The notes beneath the pieces are model-generated. The model was not told the origin of the DNA. It was given only the letters and a program-made list of their open reading frames with translations, and searched no databases. Below, in pieces: positions 6,620-11,614 of a stretch of DNA of 11,614 nt. This DNA is from DASWTL01 sp036402155 (lineage in GTDB: Bacteria; Bacteroidota; Bacteroidia; Sphingobacteriales; Sphingobacteriaceae). The stretch covers positions 1 through 11,614 of the forward strand of contig DASWTL010000433.1 in assembly GCA_036402155.1 (NCBI GenBank), written 5' to 3'. Each line of letters starts with the position of its first letter. Within the stretch, counting starts at the first letter, position 1. A program made the translations under genes and the position numbers.

Positions 6620-7532
6620 TCCTTTAGTTTCTATTATTTCAGTGAATTACAATCAGTCAGATATCACCTGCGCTATGATTGAATCCCTCCGGAATCTTAC
6701 CTACAGGAATATTGAGATCATCATAGTTGATAATGCTTCACCTGATGAAGATCCTGAAATTATCAAACAGCGATTTCCGGAAGTCAGTTTAATCAGGTCA
6801 AAGGTAAATCTGGGATTCGCAGGTGGCAATAACCTGGGAATAAAAGAAGCCAGGGGGAAGTATTTATACTTTTTAAATAATGATACTGAGGTTACCACCG
6901 GATGCATTGAGCCTTTGGTTAAGCTCTTTGAGGAAAATGAATCAGCGGGGATCGCGTCCTCCAAAATCATTTTTTATAATACCGATATTATACAATACGC
7001 AGGTTCAACCAATATTAATCCATGGACTGGCCGAAACAGAGGAGTTGGAAGCATGGAAAAAGATTCGGGACAGTATAACCATACAGGTGAAACAGATTTA
7101 GCTCATGGCGCTGCAATGATGGTTCCAAAACATGTAATAGAGGCAGTGGGATTAATGCCAGAAATCTACTTTCTTTATTATGAAGAGTTAGATTGGTGTG
7201 AAATGATTAAAAGAGCTGGCTATAGTTGTCATTTTGTAGGCGAATCTGCCATCTATCATAAAGAATCGATGTCTGTGGGCAAGTCGTCGTTGTTAAAAAC
7301 ATATTACATCAACCGTAACCGGCTCCTTTTTATCAGAAGAAACTTTTTTGGGCTTCAGATGTGGTGCAGCTACCTGATGTTCTTATTTGTTGCCATCCCA
7401 AAACGGCTTGTTGTTCATGCTTTACATGGCGAGTGGAAACACTGCAATGCTTTATTGAAAGGCGTAGCATGGAATGTTAAAACTCAGCAGGTCACCGAAA
7501 GGCAAATGAACTTAACGTTGGCAAATAACTAG
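6603..7532 (+). CDS. GT2 family glycosyltransferase (rhamnosyltransferase-like group)
   Basis: This 309-residue GT-A enzyme has the COG1216 pattern: LVSIISVNYNQ near the N-terminus, VDNAS 42-46, NLGFAGGNN 69-77, the metal/nucleotide-binding NND at 92-94, HGAAMMVP 168-175 and YYEELDWCE 192-200, with the acidic residues expected for the catalytic base. It should transfer a sugar from a nucleotide donor to the lipid-linked repeat unit at the cytoplasmic face. A hydrophobic stretch near residues 252-266 may bind membrane. Four ATG codons in a row (6603, 6606, 6609, 6612) overlap the end of the polymerase gene, so the exact start is undecidable and translation is probably coupled. Members of this group are often rhamnosyltransferases, but donor and linkage cannot be read from sequence. 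Confidence 0.92.
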   Translation: MMMMNSPLVSIISVNYNQSDITCAMIESLRNLTYRNIEIIIVDNASPDEDPEIIKQRFPEVSLIRSKVNLGFAGGNNLGIKEARGKYLYFLNNDTEVTTGCIEPLVKLFEENESAGIASSKIIFYNTDIIQYAGSTNINPWTGRNRGVGSMEKDSGQYNHTGETDLAHGAAMMVPKHVIEAVGLMPEIYFLYYEELDWCEMIKRAGYSCHFVGESAIYHKESMSVGKSSLLKTYYINRNRLLFIRRNFFGLQMWCSYLMFLFVAIPKRLVVHALHGEWKHCNALLKGVAWNVKTQQVTERQMNLTLANN

Positions 7533-7558
7533 TACTGGTACTTTAAATTTTAGATATC

Positions 7559-7651
7559 ATGCCTCTTGAACTATTTATTATTCCTGGTATAGCATTTTTA
7601 ATACTGGGCTTTATTAACGGAAAAAAAGCTTATAAAAAACTTAATCCTTAA
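7559..7651 (+). CDS. 30-residue single-span membrane peptide (hypothetical)
   Basis: An ATG at 7559 opens 30 codons to a TAA at 7649-7651, in an otherwise empty gap between the GT2 and acyltransferase genes. It lies 26 bases after the former and 34 before the latter. The peptide has a short acidic N-terminus (MPLE), a hydrophobic span at about residues 5-19 containing a Pro-Gly and several Ile/Leu/Phe, then a strongly basic tail (GKKAYKKLNP). This is the classical profile of a small inner-membrane protein with the tail in the cytoplasm. It fits the operon spacing better than an untranslated gap would. No family is recognised. No clear ribosome-binding site is seen, which is common in Bacteroidota. 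Confidence 0.5.
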   Translation: MPLELFIIPGIAFLILGFINGKKAYKKLNP

Positions 7652-7685
7652 TAATTGTTTTTAGAGAGGTTTATTAAGTGTTTCG

Positions 7686-8315
7686 ATGTCAGTAACAGCA
7701 AAAATTAAAGCTAATCCGGTCCTGAAAAAATTGGCCCTCAGATTATTAATTCCTGAAAATGAATACAGGCCGCGGCTCTGGGTAAAATGGTTTTTAAACC
7801 CGTTTAAACATCGGCATGGAAAAGGATCAACTATTAGAAGTTCTTCCAGAACAGACCTTTTTCCCTATAATAAATTTTCGCTGGGCAATTATTCTATAGT
7901 TGAAGATTTTACAACCATAAACAATGCCGTTGGAGATGTGATGATCGGTGAGAAAACCATTGTGGGGATGGGATCAGTGATTATTGGTCCGGTGAGCATT
8001 GGTGATCATGTAATGATCGCTCAGAATATTGTCATGTCGGGCTTGAACCACGGATATGAAGACGTAAATATTCCTCCCAGCGAGCAGCCCGTTACGTGCC
8101 GGGATATCGTAATATCAGACAATGTATGGATTGGCGCGAACAGTGTGATCACAGCCGGTGTTACACTAGGTAAACATTGTGTTGTTGGCGCAGGCAGCGT
8201 TGTAACCAAAAATGTACCGCCTTATACCGTAGTTGTAGGCAACCCGGCCAGGGTGATCAAAAAATATAACAGCGAGAATAATACTTGGGAAAGTGTAGTG
8301 GCTATAAAAGAATAA
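7686..8315 (+). CDS. Left-handed beta-helix (hexapeptide repeat) acyltransferase
   Basis: The 209-residue protein has the hexapeptide repeat pattern from about residue 64 to 180 ([LIV]-G-x4 turns such as MIGEKTIVGMGSVI, WIGANSVITAGV, VVGAGSVVTKNV). It shows the catalytic histidine of the xenobiotic/sugar acetyltransferase group in LNHGYED (His122) and the closing VVGNPARVIKKY at 183-194. The N-terminal 60 residues are basic and helical, with a WVKWFLNPF segment that may contact the membrane or partners. The likely activity is O-acetylation of a sugar in the repeat unit using acetyl-CoA, probably as a trimer in the cytoplasm. Succinyl or other acyl donors, or N-acetylation of an amino sugar, cannot be excluded. 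It is followed after 9 bases by a glycosyltransferase. Confidence 0.9.
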   Translation: MSVTAKIKANPVLKKLALRLLIPENEYRPRLWVKWFLNPFKHRHGKGSTIRSSSRTDLFPYNKFSLGNYSIVEDFTTINNAVGDVMIGEKTIVGMGSVIIGPVSIGDHVMIAQNIVMSGLNHGYEDVNIPPSEQPVTCRDIVISDNVWIGANSVITAGVTLGKHCVVGAGSVVTKNVPPYTVVVGNPARVIKKYNSENNTWESVVAIKE

Positions 8316-8324
8316 CTATCCTTT

Positions 8325-9575
8325 ATGTTAACAAATACAACCAATAGAGACATAATCATAATCGGGCAGCAACCCTGGGATACTGAAATAGGAAGTAATT
8401 GCAAGGATATTGCCTTAGAAATGAGTAAATCCAACAGGGTTCTTTATGTCAATTCTCCATTGGACAGGGCCACCCGCATGTTAAGCAGAAAAGATCCCAA
8501 AATAAATAAAAGGGTAAATGTTATAAAAGGTAAAGAAACCGGCCTTGTAAAGATCAAAGAAAACCTATGGAATTTATATCCCGATTGCATGGTGGAATCT
8601 ATTAACTGGATAAACAGCGGTTTTATATTCGATACAATAAATAAAAAGAATAATCAAAAGTTCGCCAATTCAATAAAGAGAGCATTGGAAGTGCTTGATT
8701 TTAAGGATTATATATTGTTTAATGATAACGAAATGTTTAAAGGCTTTTATCTGAAGGATTATTTAAAGCCTGAGTGCAGTATCTATTATTCACGTGATTA
8801 TATGCTTGCAGTAGATTATTGGAAAAAACATGGAAAACGACTGGAACCACTACTGATTTCCAAAAGTGATGTCTGTATGGCAAACTCCACATACTTATCC
8901 GACTATTGTAAAAAATATAACTCCAATTCCTTTTATGTAGGTCAGGGCTGTGATCTGAAGATGTTCGGGGATGTGCCTCAAATCCCGGAAGAATTAAAGG
9001 AAATTAAGAAACCCATAGTTGGGTATGTTGGAGCTTTGCAATCCATCAGGCTTGATATTAATCTGATAGCAGAAATTGCAACTGCGCGCCCGGAATGGTC
9101 AATTGTCCTTGTGGGTCCGGAAGACGAGAAGTTTAAGTCAAGCATTTTGCACACACTGTCAAATGTGATCTTTCTGGGCATGCGCCCTGTATTGGCCCTG
9201 CCGGGATATATTAACTCATTTGATGTTTGTATAAACCCGCAGGTGATCAATGAGGTTACTGTAGGAAACTATCCCAGAAAAATAGATGAGTACTTAGCCA
9301 TGGGCAAAGCAGTGGTTGCCACACGAACCCGTGCTATGGATATTTTTAAGGATCATGTTTACCTGGCCTCAGGTAAGGATGAATATCTCAAATCGATAGA
9401 AAATGCCCTGGCTCAGGATTCTCCATTACTTTCTATTCAACGAAAAGAGTTTGCCGGCCTTCATACCTGGGAAAACTGCGTACAGGAAATATATAAAATA
9501 CTGGATGATCATTTACCGCAGCCCAAACATTTAGAAGTCAATATACACACAGAAAGAGATACGACATTAATATAG
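8325..9575 (+). CDS. GT4-like family glycosyltransferase (GT-B fold)
   Basis: The 416-residue protein has two Rossmann-like halves. The N-terminal half begins DIIIIGQQPWDTEIGSN (9-25) and contains VLYVNSP (39-45) and SDVCMANSTYL (181-191). The donor-binding half contains PIVGYVGALQS (230-240), WSIVLVGPED (258-267), NVIFLGMRP (280-288), LPGYINSFDVCINP (292-305) and YPRKIDEYLAMGKAVVAT (316-333). In the last motif Glu322 corresponds to the conserved donor-ribose-binding glutamate of GT4 enzymes. It should be a retaining glycosyltransferase acting at the cytoplasmic face during repeat-unit assembly. No signal peptide or membrane span is seen. The C-terminal 25 residues are polar and probably disordered. 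Sugar specificity is unknown. It ends one base before the next start, implying coupled translation. Confidence 0.9.
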   Translation: MLTNTTNRDIIIIGQQPWDTEIGSNCKDIALEMSKSNRVLYVNSPLDRATRMLSRKDPKINKRVNVIKGKETGLVKIKENLWNLYPDCMVESINWINSGFIFDTINKKNNQKFANSIKRALEVLDFKDYILFNDNEMFKGFYLKDYLKPECSIYYSRDYMLAVDYWKKHGKRLEPLLISKSDVCMANSTYLSDYCKKYNSNSFYVGQGCDLKMFGDVPQIPEELKEIKKPIVGYVGALQSIRLDINLIAEIATARPEWSIVLVGPEDEKFKSSILHTLSNVIFLGMRPVLALPGYINSFDVCINPQVINEVTVGNYPRKIDEYLAMGKAVVATRTRAMDIFKDHVYLASGKDEYLKSIENALAQDSPLLSIQRKEFAGLHTWENCVQEIYKILDDHLPQPKHLEVNIHTERDTTLI

Positions 9576-9576
9576 C

Positions 9577-10740
9577 ATGAATATAGTTTTGACCATCTGG
9601 ATAATAATACAAGTTGTTATAGGCATTCACCTGATCCTGCCTTTTGTTCTTTATCTTCTGAATCTGGTAAAAGGAGGCCGTAAAAGTAAGCCGGCTGAAC
9701 CTTATAATGCTGATTACGCGATTATTGTAACGGCATATGAACAAACAGATCTGTTGCCATCGGTGGTAGAATCCATCCTTCAGGTTAATTACTCAAATTA
9801 TCTGGTGTATGTAGTAGCCGACAAATGTGATATTTCGGGATTAAAATTTAACGACCCTAAAGTGATACTTTTGAGACCAGAAGAAACTCTTTCAAGTAAT
9901 ATAAAATCACATTTTTATGCGATCAAGCGCTTTGAAAGGGCTCACGACAGGATCACAATAATTGATAGCGATAACCTGGTTCATCGGGAATATCTGAATA
10001 AACTGAATGGCTTGTTTGATCAGGGATTCGATGCCGTGCAGGGAGTCAGGGAACCTAAAAACTTGAATACACATTATGCCTGTCTGGATGCAGCACGGGA
10101 TATTTACTATCGCCTGGTTGACAATAAGCTATTATTTGAAACAGGATCCTCCGCAACGCTTTCAGGCTCAGGAATGGCATTTACAACTCAACTTTACAAA
10201 AATTGCCTTGAACACTCAAAAGCAGAAGGAGCCGGTTTTGATAAAGTGCTGCAGTATGAAATTCTTAAACGTGATGGTCGCATAGCCTTTGCCGAACACG
10301 CAATCGTTTATGATGAAAAAACTTCACATACAGATCAGCTTGTAAAGCAACGCGCAAGGTGGATAAATACATGGTTCAAGTACTTCTATCTCGGAGTAAA
10401 CCTGACTATTAAAGGGATAACAGGATTTAGCTGGAATAAATTCATTTTCGGAGTGTTCTTAATGCGTCCGCCGTTATTTATCCTGATTTTTTTATCCCTG
10501 GTATGTTTTGCCATTGATCTGTTTGTTTTGCCTGGTATGGCTCTTGTCTGGATAGTTGCCATGGTATTGTTTGTCAGCATGTTCTTTATCGCATTTTCAT
10601 ATTTTAAAGCAGATAAGCTCATTTACAAATCGCTTATTAATTCACCTAAATTTATTTATTATCAGATAGCAGCTTTGTTACGTGCACGAAACGCCAACCA
10701 ATTGTCGGTAGCAACAAAACACTACGTAAACACGAAATAG
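9577..10740 (+). CDS. Membrane-bound GT2 glycosyltransferase (COG1215-like)
   Basis: The 387-residue protein has an N-terminal membrane helix (about 5-30), a cytoplasmic GT-A domain and hydrophobic spans at about 289-313 and 317-341. The catalytic pattern is that of processive or membrane GT2 enzymes: IIVTAYEQ 49-56, DSD at 130-132 (metal/UDP site), SGSGMAF 196-202, an acidic residue Asp222 in GFDKVLQ, where relatives usually have ED, and QRARW at 258-262, the Q-x-x-R-W acceptor motif. It resembles cellulose/hyaluronan-synthase relatives but has fewer membrane spans, and with a Wzx/Wzy-like set around it, single-sugar transfer to the lipid-linked intermediate is more likely than processive synthesis. 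The start at 9577 is fixed by its one-base distance from the previous stop. Confidence 0.9.
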   Translation: MNIVLTIWIIIQVVIGIHLILPFVLYLLNLVKGGRKSKPAEPYNADYAIIVTAYEQTDLLPSVVESILQVNYSNYLVYVVADKCDISGLKFNDPKVILLRPEETLSSNIKSHFYAIKRFERAHDRITIIDSDNLVHREYLNKLNGLFDQGFDAVQGVREPKNLNTHYACLDAARDIYYRLVDNKLLFETGSSATLSGSGMAFTTQLYKNCLEHSKAEGAGFDKVLQYEILKRDGRIAFAEHAIVYDEKTSHTDQLVKQRARWINTWFKYFYLGVNLTIKGITGFSWNKFIFGVFLMRPPLFILIFLSLVCFAIDLFVLPGMALVWIVAMVLFVSMFFIAFSYFKADKLIYKSLINSPKFIYYQIAALLRARNANQLSVATKHYVNTK

Positions 10741-10750
10741 AATTATCACC

Positions 10751-10837
10751 ATGCAATACCCGACAGCAAAGCAAGGTTCTACCATTGTTCAGGCAGTTAT
10801 CATTAAAAATTATTTAGTACTCACTCACCTATGTTAA
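10751..10837 (+). CDS. Doubtful 28-codon ORF overlapping the methyltransferase start
   Basis: An ATG at 10751 opens 28 codons and ends at TAA 10835-10837, overlapping the first 7 bases of the methyltransferase gene. The peptide has a mildly hydrophobic middle (STIVQAVII) and no recognised motif. It fills almost all of the 90-base gap. It could be a coupling mini-cistron or chance; I favour chance. Confidence 0.12.
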   Translation: MQYPTAKQGSTIVQAVIIKNYLVLTHLC

Positions 10838-11562
10838 AAGATTATTTAAAGTTGTTTCTCCAAAAGATACTGGGATTCAAAACTTACCTGTTTATATTCT
10901 CTATTCTTACTATTAAGAGAACAAAACACGAAGAAGAATTTCTCTACTTCAATAAAATGATTCCCGACGGCGGAACTGTCCTTGATATTGGAGCAAATAT
11001 TGGAGCCATGACTGTATTAATGGGTAAAAGTGCGAAAAACGCATTTATTTATGCTTTTGAGCCGATGCCTGAAAATGCGGAGACCTTAAAAAAGATAGTT
11101 AATTTTTATAAACTGAAGAACGTTAAGATTTTTGAGGCCGCTCTGGGTGAGCAAAAAGGTGAGCTTAAGATGGTTATGCCCGTGATCAGCAATATCAAGA
11201 TGCAGGGGTTGAGTCATGTGCTTGAGGAAGGATCGGATGAAGAATGGAATAAAGGTGAGGTGTTTTCTGTTCCGGTACTTAAACTTGACGAAATTGAAGA
11301 ACTGCGTAATGGCAACCGAATAACAGCAATAAAAATTGACGTTGAAAATTTTGAGTATCATGTTCTAAAAGGGGGCGAAGAATTGCTGTTGAAGCATAAG
11401 CCAATCATTTTCTGCGAATTGTGGGAAAATGATAAGCGTGTACTTACCCTTAATTATCTGCAGAATCTTGGCTATAAAGTACAGGTTTATGAAGATAATC
11501 AGCTTAAGGATTATACGGATCAGAAGGCCCTCAATTTCTTTTTTGTCCCTAATGCTGCATAG
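10831..11562 (+). CDS. FkbM-family SAM-dependent methyltransferase
   Basis: The 243-residue cytoplasmic protein has the class I methyltransferase core: motif I VLDIGANIGAMTV at 50-62 binding S-adenosylmethionine, the acidic residue of motif II in AFEPMPENA (Glu77), AALGEQKGEL at 103-112, and the FkbM hallmark AIKIDVENFEYHVLKGG at 166-182, then IIFCELWEN at 192-200. The first 45 residues are helical and include an aromatic stretch, normal for this family. FkbM enzymes O-methylate sugars or other hydroxyls, so it probably caps or decorates the repeat unit made by the neighbouring enzymes. It follows the membrane GT2 gene by 90 bases, the largest gap in the run. No terminator is seen in the 52 bases after it, so the cluster may continue. 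Confidence 0.92.
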   Translation: MLKDYLKLFLQKILGFKTYLFIFSILTIKRTKHEEEFLYFNKMIPDGGTVLDIGANIGAMTVLMGKSAKNAFIYAFEPMPENAETLKKIVNFYKLKNVKIFEAALGEQKGELKMVMPVISNIKMQGLSHVLEEGSDEEWNKGEVFSVPVLKLDEIEELRNGNRITAIKIDVENFEYHVLKGGEELLLKHKPIIFCELWENDKRVLTLNYLQNLGYKVQVYEDNQLKDYTDQKALNFFFVPNAA

Positions 11563-11614
11563 ACAGCTTGATACGAAATACCTAAGAATTTACGCATACT
11601 AATTTCTTGAAAAC

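Noticed and set aside
6701..6970. 89-codon minus-strand ORF inside the GT2 gene.
   Set aside because: It lies opposite the conserved glycosyltransferase motifs and has low-information shadow composition.
7531..7542. Palindrome AGTACTGGTACT at the end of the GT2 gene.
   Set aside because: It is five paired bases around a two-base centre, overlapping a stop codon; too short to call a site or terminator without conservation.

Overview
The window (about 40% G+C by eye) reads as part of an exopolysaccharide or capsule biosynthesis operon of a Gram-negative bacterium, most likely a Bacteroidota (Sphingobacteriia/Chitinophagia type). The pointers are AT-rich leaders with little Shine-Dalgarno signal, a VGNRP-type sugar transferase, a half-size TolC-family protein next to a Wzz-type protein, and an FkbM methyltransferase. 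The phylum call is inference from gene style; no rRNA or other marker is present.

Layout. Positions 1-715 hold no convincing complete gene. There may be the last 17 codons of an upstream plus-strand gene, then about 660 bases with inverted repeats, a repeated 15-mer and a few doubtful micro-ORFs. From 716 to 11562 every credible gene is on the plus strand, with gaps from -17 to 90 bases and no obvious terminator, so it looks like one transcription unit that may continue past the right edge. The order is: single-domain response regulator (716-1117); sugar-phosphate transferase with a degenerate receiver-like N-terminus (1155-2198); half-length TolC-family protein (2274-2951); Wzz/GumC chain-length protein fused to a degenerate tyrosine-autokinase-like ATPase (2966-5119); Wzy/O-antigen-ligase-like polymerase (5168-6619); GT2 glycosyltransferase (6603-7532); a 30-residue membrane peptide (7559-7651); hexapeptide acyltransferase (7686-8315); GT4-like glycosyltransferase (8325-9575); membrane GT2 glycosyltransferase (9577-10740); FkbM methyltransferase (10831-11562).

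How they fit together (inference from families). The sugar transferase loads the first sugar phosphate onto undecaprenyl phosphate. The three glycosyltransferases extend the repeat unit, and the acyltransferase and methyltransferase decorate it. After flipping, the Wzy-like protein polymerises it, the Wzz-like protein sets chain length, and the TolC-like protein may serve the outer-membrane step. No Wzx flippase, no Wza/SLBB export protein and no histidine kinase is visible here.

The most unusual points are the control and export layers. An intact receiver protein sits beside a transferase whose own receiver-like domain has lost its phosphorylation pocket. The TolC-like protein carries only one of the two usual repeats. 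The Wzz ATPase keeps Walker A but has lost the A' acidic residues and the C-terminal tyrosine cluster.
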